A DNA stretch of 64,000 nucleotides, from the NCBI RefSeq assembly GCF_047496725.1, contig NC_132977.1, forward strand, positions 2,658,501 through 2,722,500, given 5' to 3'. This DNA comes from Anoplolepis gracilipes (lineage: Eukaryota; Arthropoda; Insecta; Hymenoptera; Formicidae). This document shows positions 13,348-26,152 of the stretch, in pieces. Each line of letters starts with the position of its first letter. Position 1 is the first letter of the stretch. The notes below the pieces were generated by a model, which searched no databases, was not told the DNA's origin, and worked only from the letters and a program-made list of their open reading frames with translations. A program made the translations under genes and the position numbers.

Positions 13348-14963
13348 TTATTCTTGGTGCGATCGTTGATGCTCGCGTCTATTGCCGATCAATCGTTTAA
13401 TGTACGGCGCGAGTAACGGATAAGAAAGGAAGAACACGTGTCCGAAGTAATACACACTTGCGTAAACTTGATTATACCGATTATACGAGAGAAGTACGAA
13501 TGACACGAGGCAATACCCCATGAAAACGATGGTGTAAAGTTTTAGAAAGATCCAAGCGAGTATGCGTGCTTCCCATCGAGTTTTCAGCAGTGTTTGCACT
13601 TTCTCGCTGTTTTGTAATGCCGGTCCGATCTGGAGAGAAAGAAAATAGTAAATAAGTCAAAAAATTAATTGAATAATCGATTGATTTTTGACGAATCGCA
13701 ATCTCATATACTTACATCTCGTTCAAAGTACATGATAATAAATTCCATGAAGAAACAGTGATAGTATCCGGAATGAAAACCGTGCCAGAGGGCGAGGAAG
13801 AGCAATGTCATTAGTTGGCTGCGCATTTTTGAGCCCAGAAACTTCAGCCTCTTGTAGATATATTCTGCGCACCAATGATTGGTGTTTATATTAAAGGAGA
13901 GAATATAGTGATTGAATTGCGTAGCAGTTTCAAACGTTCGCAGTTTAACGTTCGCGCAACCGTCCCACTTAACGCGACCCTCGGAGTCTTTTCTATTGTA
14001 GGTCAGACCAAAAGTAATGCAGACCTAAAGTCAGAGATAATAAGATATATATATATATATATATATATTAGAGATGAAGATGTGATCAATCTACAAGAAT
14101 GCAAGCGCATATTTATATATACCCCTTCTGTGATTAACCAGACGCTGACATATTTGTAGAGATTGATCCGGCCCCACAGGCCGATGATCAAGCATTTTTT
14201 AATGAAATTTAATTTCTGGAATGACGGTTCGAATAGATATTGATCGGAAACGTAGAGTGTTCCAATCTGAAATATCGCCACGTATATAAATCCGACGAAG
14301 GCTCGTAACAATCCAGCCGATACGCAATCTGGCAATTTAACGGCACCGGTTACCGGATCCTAAAATACAAGAATACACTATTTATCGAGACAGATGCTCA
14401 CGATATTTTCGTGCATAGTTTACGATTTAAAAATCTATAAAGGACAAAAATATTTATTAACGTACGTATTCGCTAAATCGACCATTGACATAGTCCAGAT
14501 ATCGTCGCATGCTGAACTGTGGTCCGATAAGGAAGGCGCCTGGAAAATAAGCATACGCCGCGATTTCCAACAGTGACGGTCGTTCCTTCAAGGCTACGCG
14601 TTTCTGGCTATCAGACAGCTCCTTCTACAATATTCGTTCCATTGATTGCGTTACGTTGCGTGAAGAACATGGTAAGATAACAGAATTATTGTAAGAAATA
14701 GCGTTCGTACATCATGTTTTTTATCATCCCATATATTAAATGCAAGTCCTATTAACCTAAGCGTCAGCACGCATTGCGGCATTGTCCATTTTATGTCGTA
14801 ATCTTGGGTGCTGGTGGTGTAATAGCCTGTGTTAAAAAATCATGTCTCGTTTGAATATTTTGTAACGCTCGAAATATGAATCATCATGTTGAAAAAACAA
14901 ACAAACAATCATAAGTCAAAAGTGTACAGTATCTTGATAAGTAATTATGCGATAAATTTAAAG

Positions 14964-14999
<36 letters not shown>

Positions 15000-17125
15000 A
15001 CAAATTTCAATACCATTTCTTCCAACAGTTAAAGCAACATCACAAGACAAAAATGTTCCGACAATAAAATAACGCGCATAAAGCAAACAGTTATGTGTTT
15101 AACCGACAAATAATTTACTATCGCTTATTGAGTATTATAAAAAAAAAAACCTTGAATACATTGATATGACATGTCAGTCATGTGTGATAGCTCAAGACTC
15201 AGGTAAAAAATATAAGGCGGCTATTCAACGATAAATGCAGATAAACCGTTTTCTTTTTTTTTTTGAACATTTGTAACATAAGCTCTTAAGCCCCTTACAC
15301 AATGCCAGGCAACAAGAAATAGGAACCGGGAATAACGTAGGAAAGAAAGAGAGAGAAATATCTTCTTTCTCTTTCCTATGTTATTCCTTGTTTCTATTTC
15401 TTGTTACCTGGCATTGTGCAAGGGGCTTTAATGTTGGCATCGATGTAACGTTAACTTCCTTTACTGTAATTACTTTACCGTAAAATAAATATAACATGTT
15501 GAAGAGAAACGTCACGATAACGAATAATCCGGTACTGCCAAAGATCGTTAAGATCAGGTACGTCCCACATACTGCCGTTGATGAATGAAGTATGTTATAA
15601 TCTGAAAGAAACAGAAATATGTATCTATGTATGTCAAAGTTGTTCTTTATATGAAAAACGAACAAACGCGCACACATCGCATTTTTCATTCTCCGCAGAT
15701 TGAGATATCATTCAAGTGAATTACCGTAATTCCAGTAACCAATTGAGAGACCGCACGCTATGAAAAATAAGTGCTGACGAATGGGATCTTTGCCATAGAG
15801 CGTGTACCTGTGAAGGAGCGCGACAGGAAATCCTGAAATCACAAGAAATGCCATCTTTTTTTATTCTCATATTATTATGATTTAATTGTAATTATCTTGA
15901 TAATTTTCTACGTTTTATCATTCGCGTATATATGTCTAATGTTAAATAAAAGAGAGAAAAAATTCAACTAAACAAAATATTTAATACATATATATAAATA
16001 AATAAATATATATCAACTGTATGTTTTATTACGTTAAAACAAAAATAAAATTATAATATAAAAAATGGTAACGATTAATTAAGATTTAATCTCAGATATA
16101 AATTAAATCATTATCGAAGAAATTAATTACACAAATGTAAAAAATGTGTTTCTTTCTCTGATTTCTGGTATCATAAATAGATTTCTAAAATAATCAAGAG
16201 AGCGAAAGATAAAATAATTTTTATACAAATTTATTTCGAAATTCTATATAAAAAATCTAACGTTATTTAAATAGTAATTCATGTACAAAAATCGTAACGT
16301 TCTTACATTTTCCAAATAAAATTCTATTAAAGGAGAACATACAGAATTTATCAAGTTTTATCAATTTGTGAAATATATTTTACACCTGTTTGTGACAGTG
16401 AAATATTGCACGCTATGAGACTTACGTAAGTCGTTTGTAGATAAACACGTATATATGCGTTTCGTACGCACGCGTATATTTATTTTTATTGTCACAGACG
16501 TCTGCAAATTTTGTATTTGCATTTTACGAGTAAATAAGTGTGTACATAATATAATTACGGTTATATTATCGTGTAAAAATTTAACAGCTGTCGATCACAT
16601 AGTCATCTTGTAAGCGGAATAAATTGTTATTAAAAGTACGTGTGCGTGCGCGTACATACGTGCACGCACACATAAAATGTTCAACACGAGACGCGTGATG
16701 CGTGCTCCATGGCGTCGTCGCCAAAGGTTCGATTCCACGAACATAATATCGCAAATAATATCCGCGTATCGAAATGAAAAGCGTGCATTAACGATTAAAC
16801 ATGTGCAACCTTCGTGGAGGCCAATTATGTGCTGTATTATAGATCATTATTATTAGTTATGCATGCGCGAAATGTAGTACCCGTCGTCTACAGAGGGTGA
16901 TTCCCCTCCCTCCGAGAGAATTCCTAGAAAGCGAGGGGCAAGAAGCGGGGGAAGAAGCACGCCGGTGTCAAGCCAGGGAACGTTATGAATGAACGCGGAT
17001 CGATTTACCCGAATGTATAGAATTTCCGAAAGGGAAGAGAATAAGAAAAAAGAAGGAAGAGGGTAGAGAGCACAATATGCCCTTTCAAGGAGGGAGAGAG
17101 AGAGAGAGATTTATCGAGCATTATT

Positions 17126-17157
<32 letters not shown>

Positions 17158-17255
17158 AGTAAAATGGAGACGAGGAGACGTAGCGCGGCCTCGGGGGCGC
17201 CCAACAACGTCGACAATTTTGCCAGCCCGCCCGGGCTATACGCCACATTGTCCAT
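13348..17255 (-). CDS. lysophospholipid acyltransferase 5, LPCAT3 / nessy-type MBOAT protein
   Basis: Eight exons, in transcript order: 17156-17255, 15725-15832, 15479-15601, 14711-14826, 14466-14624, 14123-14359, 13716-14024 and 13348-13629. They join without a frame break to 477 residues, close to vertebrate LPCAT3. The enzyme re-acylates lysophospholipids in the endoplasmic reticulum (Lands cycle). The MBOAT signature is clear: SFNINTNHW with Asn326 and ALWHGFHSGYY with His362, 36 residues apart as in human LPCAT3. Also conserved are YDIKWTMPQCVLTLRLIGLA, PGAFLIGPQFSMRRY and GRINLYKYVSVWLITEG. Many hydrophobic segments indicate a polytopic membrane protein. The start MDNVAYSPGGLAKL is supported by the following EAALRLLVSILL and the matching phase-1 splice. 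Intron 3 carries a foldback element (15288-15428). Confidence 0.93.
14965..14997. repeat. poly(A) tract in LPCAT3 intron
   Basis: About 33 A residues on the + strand (T on the transcribed strand), in the same intron as the foldback at 15288-15428. Confidence 0.9.
15288..15428. mobile_element. foldback MITE in LPCAT3 intron 3
   Basis: The left arm begins AAGCCCCTTACACAATGCC and the right arm reverse-complements to AAAGCCCCTTGCACAATGCC. Pairing continues through AACAAGAAAT and GGAATAAC towards a purine-rich centre, giving arms of roughly 65 bases. A TTA/TTAA is present outside both ends, consistent with a TA or TTAA target duplication. No coding capacity. Confidence 0.7.
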
Positions 17256-18938
17256 GACCGACGAACGACGAGACGTCACACGCGAGTTTTATTAATGGCA
17301 ACGAGACGACGCTACTTCTAGACGCGGAGCATGGCCGTGTCGCGGCAGCGCGACAATTTCCTCCCGTACCCTTAATCGACGCGACGAATACTAAACCGCC
17401 GTCGATGGCGAGCGAGCTCGGAGAACGCCCGTGATTAACCTTCGCCACCGTCGTCGCCACCATCACCACCGACCAACCGACCGACCGTCGCCACCACCAC
17501 CGTTGGCTGTTGTTGCCGCAGCGGTGGCGGTCCACGCGTCGCAGCTGTTTTGACGTCGCTGCGCGCGACGCGAGACGTGACGTGACGTGACGGCCTGACG
17601 GCTGACCGTGTACAACGTGCGAAGATTTGGAACAACGGATGATGATAATAATGACGCGATACTCCGAGATAACATCGTCCTCGTCCTCATTTGGCGGATT
17701 AGGATATTGGACGTTGGACGGTGATCGAAGGCACGTGATGGAAAACGGCTCTCTCTCTTTCTCTCTCTCTTTTTTATTCTCTATTTCTTTTTAAGAATGA
17801 CTAAACAGATTACGTTGCAAATAATTATTTATTAAATAGTTATTTGATTAAATCTATTTAGATTGATTTGAAAAATAATATGCATAATACGTTTGAAAAA
17901 TTGATTGGCAATTACAACACAATGTAATATTCACAGACGTAGTATTTATTTATTTTTTTATTTAGTTTTATTTCTTACGTCTATGATAATAATACTCTAA
18001 AGATATTTTATTTGTCGAAAATTTGTCGCACGTGCTGATTGGCTATCGGATAGGAATTTTTTAAATTCCTAGGAAAATTTTTTGAGACTACAAATAAAAG
18101 ATGTACATACAAAATTAGAAAACATCTGGTGTTGGAAAAAATGATGATCAGTTACAAAATAGTTAGTCTTTCGACATAGCTACATAATAACAGGTATATG
18201 TTAATCTCGCTCATCACTCTAATCTTTCATATAAATTTTACGCAGGTTAAACCGACGGAGATTGATCAAAGACCAAGTAGGTCAGGGTAGATCGGTAAAG
18301 AATTGTCAAAGGTGACTGACATTGCGACCGCCTAGCAGACTCATTTCGAAACGATAGAAGGAACGCGCGGGAAAGTGGAATCGTCGGACAGAAGGTTAGA
18401 TAATTTTTTTGTTCCCTTTATATTTCGTGTCATTCATAAGTAATAACGCACGGTCATCGCGATAGAAAATTCAATGTAAACGGCGAATTTGTAATTTCTC
18501 GGAACCTTTTGGCGCGCGCGAAGGCTCGAACACGCTCGATATATATCGCGAGAAGAAAGAGGCGGTCGCTTTCTCTGGAAACTCAAGCGCGGTGAAACGC
18601 GCATGGATATATATCTCTAATCACTTTCACTCGTTCTTATTTTCACAGTGTCGAGCGAAACTCTAAGATAAATCATCACGATAGGAGAAAAGCGTCGATC
18701 GCGTTCCTGGAACTGATGCGGCTGCTGCTACGCGAGGATATGGAGGCGAGAAGATAAATTTTTGCAAGCGAGAAATGGGAAGAGAATGGTGCACGGAACA
18801 ACACGTTTCTTTGCTTTTTTTATAATCATAAATTTGTTGTTTTATTCTGCGAAATCAATTTAGATAACATCGTATATATTAGCATAGCATCGGCGGATAT
18901 GCGCGCACGTGCACATCCGCATATATTATATATATATA

Positions 18939-18981
<43 letters not shown>

Positions 18982-19180
18982 TTATATATAATATATTATT
19001 TATTATAATATTTACTATAATATATTATTTATATATTATATATATATACTATATGTATATATATTTATATCCGTCGTAAACGCATGCATCTATCACAGAA
19101 TAAATATGGTCGGAAGACCCGCGAGACGATGGAATAACGCGAGATCGCCATTTACATATGTATAATGACTCTTAGCCTGT
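17256..19180. other. LPCAT3 upstream region and intergenic sequence
   Basis: The first 450 bases are CpG-rich and may hold the LPCAT3 promoter; the open frames on - at 17236-17690 are low-complexity and not supported as genes. Bases 18905-19070 are almost pure TA in several blocks. Nothing else was recognised. Confidence 0.45.
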
Positions 19181-19305
19181 CCAGACAAACTTACATAGGT
19201 GCATAAGCATATGCATGAGGAATTGATTGATCCATTAGCGCATAAGAATAGATCAATTCATTTTCTTATGCATATGTTTATATGCGCTTATGCAAGTTTG
19301 TCAGG
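19181..19305. mobile_element. foldback element with CCWGACAAACTT ends
   Basis: The left end CCAGACAAACTTACATA pairs with a right end that reverse-complements to CCTGACAAACTTGCATA. Inside are repeated GCATAAG, GCATATG and ATTGATC words on both arms. A related but smaller hairpin with ATTGATTGGTCCATT arms lies at 58475-58518, suggesting a family. No target duplication is evident. Confidence 0.6.
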
Positions 19306-20206
19306 AGGTCTTTACATACGCACGACACACGTATACTCGCGCGCACACGTTCTCGATCCGTGAACGCGTCTCGCATTTTTGCAAAATTGTCGATTTGGTT
19401 CATGTTTCATCTGCACGCAATTTCTCTACAAATTTATTCTGTACACTTTCGCACAATCATGGAAAAGGATTTAGAAGGTTGAAATTTATTCAAAGAAACT
19501 TTCGCATTTTTGCAAATCTCACTCGTGATTTAATAAAAAAACCTATTTCCCGGGAACGTCAAATCGAAATAAAAAAACTTTATACGAGCGCAGCGAGAAT
19601 TTAAATAAAGATATTAAGATATTAAATCAGCATAAAATTACGTACGTACACACAACACACACATTTGTACATAAATAATATTGTATATATACATACACAT
19701 TACGCTCTTATATTACGATCCTTCATGATTGCTCCGCGTGTAAAGTTCATTCAACGTCAGCAAATAATTGTTACATATATAGCAATAATATAGTTACATT
19801 TACAACCTCTAAGATTGCGTCTGTAATGCATTTCCTTGTATTTCTTCTCCTCCTCTCTCTCTCTCTTTCTCTCATATGTCCAAGTTGGCATTTGGAATAT
19901 TTTTTCGGACTAATACTAACTACTTTTTATAATGCGAAATCAAATTTTACGTCTTAAAGTTTTGTAATAAATTCATGGCATTGCTCGTTCCGCAGGTCTA
20001 TATTTGTAAATATTTTTGATCTTTGGCTCTTTAATTACACATAGGTGTCAAACGGATATGACCTACGAATATGTTAGTTAGTGTGTATATATGCATCTGT
20101 AGAGCAAAAATAAATTATACGATTGTCTAGCACGTGATATTACGAAAGTCAAGGAAAAAAAGAGTCAAAGTCCTCTCATGCAATATTTGAGTATAAGAAT
20201 TCTCCA

Positions 20207-20386
20207 TGTATACATACATACATACGTACATACATACATACGTACATACATACATACGTACATACATACATACGTACATACATACATACATACGTACATA
20301 CATACATACGTACATACATACATACGTACATACATACATACGTACATACATACATACGTACATACATACATACATACATACGTACA

Positions 20387-20415
<29 letters not shown>
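20207..20415. repeat. CATA/CGTA tetranucleotide array with a 16-bp higher-order period
   Basis: About 210 bases of CATA units in which CGTA appears mostly at every fourth position, giving a 16-bp superunit (CGTA plus three CATA). Two gaps carry extra CATA units. All frames stay open and give YVCM or HTYI peptides, which are artefacts. Confidence 0.95.
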
Positions 20416-20422
<7 letters not shown>

Positions 20423-20697
20423 TGGTTTTGTACAAAGTCATATCCAGTCGCATCCACGTGCTCGAATTGCTTTAGTATTTAAATCAATAGAGGTAATTTT
20501 AATGTCACTATGACGGCGAGTGTGTACAATGTAAGGTTCACAACCATGTAATTATTTATCGAACTCTTAAGTTAAATGTGCGAGCGAACATTGAAAAGAG
20601 AGAGATCGGTCTATACCGATATAGGAACTTGAAACGAGTGCGAAATTTTTAAAAAACGATAGTAAATAGTCTTTTGTAAGATACACATACAGGACTG

Positions 20698-20735
<38 letters not shown>

Positions 20736-20998
20736 CTTTTCCTCTTGCTCTACTAAACATGTTTAATTATATTTTGCTACAAAAAATTATCCAAACATAT
20801 ATACGCATGTGTACAAAAAATATACCGCGAGTATTGCACACGCATACATATATATATATATATAATAATTACTTCAAACGCAATATGTAAAATGCGTCTT
20901 TTCAACGAGGCATACACTTTTGTCTTACAAACGTTTCACGGAACAACGTGTGTATGTGCGTGATAGTGTACGCGCGTCACACAAAAAAAAAATCACAT

Positions 20999-21002
<4 letters not shown>

Positions 21003-21056
<54 letters not shown>
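21003..21056. repeat. (AT)n microsatellite
   Basis: Fifty-four bases of AT dinucleotide in intergenic sequence. Other long TA runs lie at 26099-26149, 26822-26866, 40168-40202 and 59373-59443. Confidence 0.95.
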
Positions 21057-21059
<3 letters not shown>

Positions 21060-21823
21060 TATATTATGCATTATTTAAATACGGATCTCTCTTTATATAT
21101 ATATCCTCTTGTCTCATTATGCGCGTTATATTTTTCATTCGCAGACAATATATACTCTGGTTTTTTCGGGGGAGAGAGATAAAAGGGACGGGGGAGAGGG
21201 TGCGTCCCTCTTTGATTTAATATATATATATATATATATGTATATCAACTTTATAGAATCTTTTAATAATTTTTCTTATCTTAAATAGGCTTTTTTATAA
21301 TCTTCATATATAGATTCATCAAATATATTCCTAAACAGGTAAACATGTTTGATTCTTACACTCTATGGTACGCGAAAATCATACGCGGTAAATACTTTCC
21401 TCTTACATGTGGTCTTTGATCAGTGTGAATGTCTGTAAGCGTCATTTAGGAAGCGGAAACTTACTTTCGCTTCGTGATTGTGTCGGTTTTCACTGTAACT
21501 TTGTGTGATTTTATTTTGATTATAAATACTTTTTTAACTCTCTATCTGTTTTTCTCTAAGCCATCAAAAAACACAACATTCTAAAGTCTTTTCTGTATAA
21601 TCTTTATCAATTCAATTTTTTGCAAGCAATAATAATATAAAACCTGAATAATGATTGTACCAGCGTTAAAGGTCGCGATTATTATTTATTTATTTTATTC
21701 TTCTGTTTTTTTTTATTTTTCTCACATTGCAAATAATATATTTGTTTGTATTCAGAAAGCTTATATACTTAAAAAAGAGAAGATATTCTTAAATACGATT
21801 CTATAAGTTTTTTTCGTAAAAGA

Positions 21824-22436
21824 TGATTAACATGATTAATTATTCTTTTTGTTTTCAAAAAAATAAAACGTGTATCGAAATTTTTAGGCAAGATAAGGCA
21901 AATTGTTGAGATGAAATAATATAGTATTTTTTTGTAAGCCATCAACTATAATTATTACATATTCATGAGCATTTAAAACCCATACAGCACGAATCTTTCA
22001 GTTATATTGCAGCAATGTTGCAAAAATATTGTAGCAACATACAATATTTTTGCAACATTGCTGCAATATAACTGAAAGATTCGTGCTGTATGGGAATATT
22101 TGTATTTCTCTTAATTTTTTTTTCAACATTCAATATATTAATCATTAGTCCCTTATTAAGAGAAAATACAAATATAATAGGTATGTATTGATTAACATGA
22201 TTAATTATTCTTTTTTTTCAAAAAAATAAAACGTGTATCGAAATTTTTAGGCAAGATAAGGCAAATTGCTGAGATAAAATAATATAGTATTTTTTTGTAA
22301 GCCATCAACTATAATTATTACATATTCATGAGCATTTAAAATATTTGTATATCTCTTAATTTTTTTTTCAACATTCAATATATTAATCATTAGTCCCTTA
22401 TTAAGAGAAAATACAAATATAATAGGTATGTATGTG
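21824..22436. repeat. tandem duplication of a ~248-bp unit, first copy interrupted
   Basis: Unit 1 (21824-22189) and unit 2 (22190-22436) both begin GATTAACATGATTAATTATT and share nearly every base, including GCAAGATAAGGCAAATTG and CCATCAACTATAATTATTAC. Unit 1 is longer only because of the 116-bp hairpin at 21979-22094; unit 2 is the uninterrupted form. Few substitutions separate the two, so the duplication is young. Confidence 0.9.
21979..22094. mobile_element. perfect hairpin MITE, 55-bp arms, 6-base loop
   Basis: The ends are CCCATACAGCACGAATC and its exact reverse complement. The arms match along all 55 bases around the loop GCAACA. Comparison with the empty site in unit 2 (CATTTAAAATATTTG) shows a gain of the hairpin plus AA, so the target duplication is 2 bases. 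No coding capacity. Perfect arms mean a recent insertion or selection for pairing; recent is simpler. Confidence 0.85.
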
Positions 22437-23125
22437 TATACAGATGTATGTATATGTGTGTTATGTATACAGATATACATCTTCGTTTATAAACCGTTTG
22501 TCTGATCAACATTCTTTTAAAAATATAATGAGATTTTTCGCTCACGCGTTCTCTCTATACGTTAGTTACCTAATCACAATTATCTAATCATAATAACTAT
22601 TATTTAAAATTCGCGCATTATATAATCACGGAGATTCTTTCTTGGAACTTTATTAGGACTAGATATAAGGGTCCTATTTTCCGCGCCTATCAATAATAAT
22701 GATACCGAAAATTCGATAATCATCGCGATTGGTACGTTAATATTCTGTCTCGCTAATATAATGTGCGTCGCGAAAAATTAATCAGGTGTCTTTACTCGTG
22801 AACATATTTCAAGCTCATTGTGTGTGCACACGACTATGTAAATATTGTTTGAAAAATTATGGTTTTTACTCCATAATTGTGGATAAATTTTCGTACGATG
22901 AACATTCAGAGGACTATATATATTTTATTAAATGGCAGAAAGAACGATCGTCTATTGCTGATTTTTCGGATTTCTCGCTCGTAAGCCGAATCCTGTATTG
23001 CATTGATTTCATATTGCGAGTATGCTTTCAAGACGATCTGTCAATGTCATCACACCATCGCGAAGATGGGAATCGTGAAGGAACAAAATTCAACATAAAT
23101 TTCGATTAAATATCTTCGTTAACAT

Positions 23126-23501
23126 CAGAGATGTGCATTATTTGAAATAAATGCATTTAAAATAAAAATGTAAAATGTTTATTTTGTATTTTGCATTTAA
23201 ACTAGAATACAGATCTAATTTCACGTAAAAAATAAGAACGGATAGTATAAGATCTAATCTAATTAAATAGATAGATAATAAAAAAATAAGAATTTAAATA
23301 TAAATAAATATAAGAATATAAATATTTGAAAAAAGTCATTTTTATTTTAAAAAACCATTTTAAAAATGTCTACTTTTCATTTCTTATTTTAAATGGATGT
23401 TTAAAAATTATTTTGTATTTTGCATTTTTAAACGGAAATGTTACAACTATTTCGCATTTTCTATTTTAAATAAATTTGGATATCCATTTTGCACATCTCT
23501 A
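23126..23501. mobile_element. non-autonomous hAT-like element with 8-bp target duplication
   Basis: The 376-bp element starts CAGAGATGTGCA and ends TGCACATCTCTA apart from one inner base. It is flanked on both sides by the identical octamer GTTAACAT (23118-23125 and 23502-23509). An 8-bp duplication with CAGAGATG-type ends is the hallmark of hAT transposons. The inside is AT-rich with repeated CATTTTTATTTTAAA-like words, and no transposase is present. Confidence 0.85.
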
Positions 23502-23931
23502 GTTAACATAAAAAATGATAAAAATCCTGTTTTTTTAATTTGTTTTCATAAATTTGTGTCTCGTATTCTAAAACTTTGAGATACCGTAAAGCTTGTTTTA
23601 ATTTATTAAGATTTATCGCATCATAAAATATCTCCGTAATATAGGATTTGTCGACCAGAATGCTGCGTATAATCGCTATTCTCATCGAAACTGTTTGTAA
23701 ATGATTTGTGCAGTTTTATCCTTCGTGTATATATATATATATATAGCAAGCTTCGCGTTGAAATATATTCCTTCACGGATAAAGTCTTTCGACGCTGAGT
23801 AGTTTCTTCTTTCTGCGAGCTGGTACAAAATCTCGTTTCGGAACTTTGAAAAGTTTGAAAAAACTTTCAAATTATGCATATAATCTCGATTGCTTCGTCG
23901 GTATCATTATATACGTACGGTCGTTTTTTTT

Positions 23932-23937
23932 TTTATT
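23932..23937 (-). terminator. candidate polyadenylation signal of SLC38A11-like gene
   Basis: AATAAA on the - strand, about 150 bases past the stop codon at 24087. Confidence 0.45.
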
Positions 23938-24086
23938 TTGTATCCGTGACTGAATATTATCAATTGCATCCTGATGATTCAGATTATTCCTGCGCAAACC
24001 TAATCGCGCTATATACTTTCATTCGAAATTTTGGCAGACTTATGACTAAACTAAAAGTTTTTTTTTACCGTGCTCGTCCATTAAGC

Positions 24087-26096
24087 TTAGACTGCGGATC
24101 CAGCGTTGACATTGGTGAACATGGTGGTCGCGTTGACGAGCTGCGGTGCCATCGTCGGGCTACTGTTGACGCAGTACGGCTGTATTTTGCCGTGAGAGCA
24201 GCTGCCAGAATTGCTGTTAATTATGAGCAGCAGGAGACCCGAGATGGCGGCCAGGATACCGGCAGTCATCAGACCAAGCGCCGGCAGTTTTTTCGACGAG
24301 AGGACGGGTCCCTCCTCGAGCTTGAGGTAGCAGAGGCCGGGCAAAACATAGGCGAGCGGTACCGCGGCGAGGATACCGTTCAGCTCGAGGACGAGGCCCA
24401 GGCAATCCGTCAACATGGAGATCAGGTACGCCGCGGATACTATCGTCAAGGTGATTATCAGGTACTTGCGATCCGAATTGGGCACGTATGCTTCGTGCCC
24501 TTCCAGTTCGTCTGTGCCCTTGATCGCCGTCATAAGCACCTGCGATGTAATAACAAAGATGTAATAGTGATTATATTTTTAGTCATTATGCGCGATAATC
24601 TGTGTCATGTAGGCGCAAAAAAAAAAAAAAACGTGCGAAGAAGAGAAGATTTACTTCACGCGTAACGAAGCATTCGATCGGAAAAGTGAGCAGTATGGTG
24701 CCGCTGAACATGACCCTGGCAAAGTTCATCAGGTCGTCATCCCAGCAATAATTTTCCATGAGATCTCCCTGTACGTACGACGTGAAAGTGGCGTAGCCGA
24801 CGATCCCAAAAGTCGCGGCGATCAGGAAGGACGTGAAGAGGGACCAGTGGGTCACTACGTCCCACTTTTGTTGAGTCGCTCGTTCGATCGAGCCGTAAAT
24901 TAGGAAGGTATTGTGGTGGCACATGAAGGCGAACGCCATTATACCGACGGACGGAACGACCCCCGGCAAATTGGCGAATCTCCAGCTGTCGCGCTGACTC
25001 GGACTGCAAATCAATCACGCCTAATAGGATTACACATAGCGATTTTACAGCGCGGGAGCAATCATGCCCTTCCGTTTTTCGGTAAGTAAAACTTTCGCTT
25101 ACACCATAGCGGACATGGTGTCCATCCGAATGAAGATGGCGAGGAGGATGAAACCGACGCAGACCAGAGAGAGGAAGGAGATCTTCGCTAATCGCGCAAC
25201 ATTTCTGTACAGGCAAAGCGGAATGATGATACCCAGAGTCGCCAGGAGAATGACAACCTGTCGATGCGCGAAGATATTCGTCTCGTCCATCCCCGTTACT
25301 CTTATCAGGACTTTTGTCACTGTATCGCCGACGACGACGTTGTAAGAGACCATTGCTGCAACGTTAAAAACGGTTATTTTTACACGTTGATGAGAGGAGA
25401 AGAAAAACGCATCTCATAGAAGATTGTTCTGCATCATACCTATGAACGGATAGATGAATTGCAACGCTGTGAGAATGTAGAATCCAGCGCGGCCGAAGCT
25501 CGCTCGCATCAGTCCTTGGTAACTCATCTCGCCGCAGATGTGTCCGCTTCGCACCATGAGGATCAACGAGTAATCGGTCAACGCTGCTACCAAAATCAAC
25601 AGAGCGATTCCGAGACCAAAGCCAGCCTGGTGCAGAGCGTACGGTATTCCTATAAAAATTCACATCTTCTGAGACATAGTCTCTTGAGCTTCGCAAATAT
25701 TTTACAACGTAACACTCAAAAAAATATTTTGTTAATGTAGATAGATTTCTAGATGTCTCAATTAAAATTTATCGCTACTTTTTGCATCTGTTAAAATATT
25801 GTTTGTCACGTATAGAATTTATAGCAGCAATATTCTAGCAATACTTCTAGAAAATTTAGATCCCATTGCCAAATATTAATCACAAATATAATTATCCTTG
25901 ACAATATAGGCCTTAAAGATATTATTTTATTTCGGTTCTCATTTACCGATCACGCCACTGCCGATGATGGAATTGATGAAGTTGAAGCTCGCGAGCGGTA
26001 GACTGCTAAATTTGCCAGATTCCTCCTCCTCCTCTTCCTACGCAAACACGTGTCGACATTACTATAGTGCCGTTTACGGTAATAACCGCGAGGATA

Positions 26097-26152
<56 letters not shown>

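Larger units (their letters stand above)
19306..23117. other. intergenic, no gene recognised
   Basis: The stretch holds the CATA/CGTA array, (TC)n at about 20700-20731, (AT)n at 21003-21056 and the tandem duplication with its hairpin insertion. No exon with recognisable protein similarity was seen on either strand. Confidence 0.5.

Noticed and set aside
16700..16745. GGTTCGATTCC, similar to a tRNA T-loop
   Set aside because: The five bases either side do not pair, and no acceptor stem or anticodon arm can be drawn.
17236..17690. Three overlapping - strand frames in CpG-rich sequence
   Set aside because: Low-complexity arginine-, threonine- and valine-rich reading without conserved motifs; only the start at 17255 is used, by LPCAT3.
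20207..20415. CRISPR-like regular repeat
   Set aside because: No unique spacers; it is a pure tetranucleotide array in a eukaryotic genome.
20127..20513. Long open frames giving YVCM or HTYI repeats on both strands
   Set aside because: They are translations of the CATA/CGTA array; there is no start context, splice structure or non-repeat sequence of note.
23874..24665. A 263-codon open frame on the + strand
   Set aside because: It is antisense to the last two coding exons of the SLC38A11-like transporter, which have membrane-protein motifs and closed splice phases.
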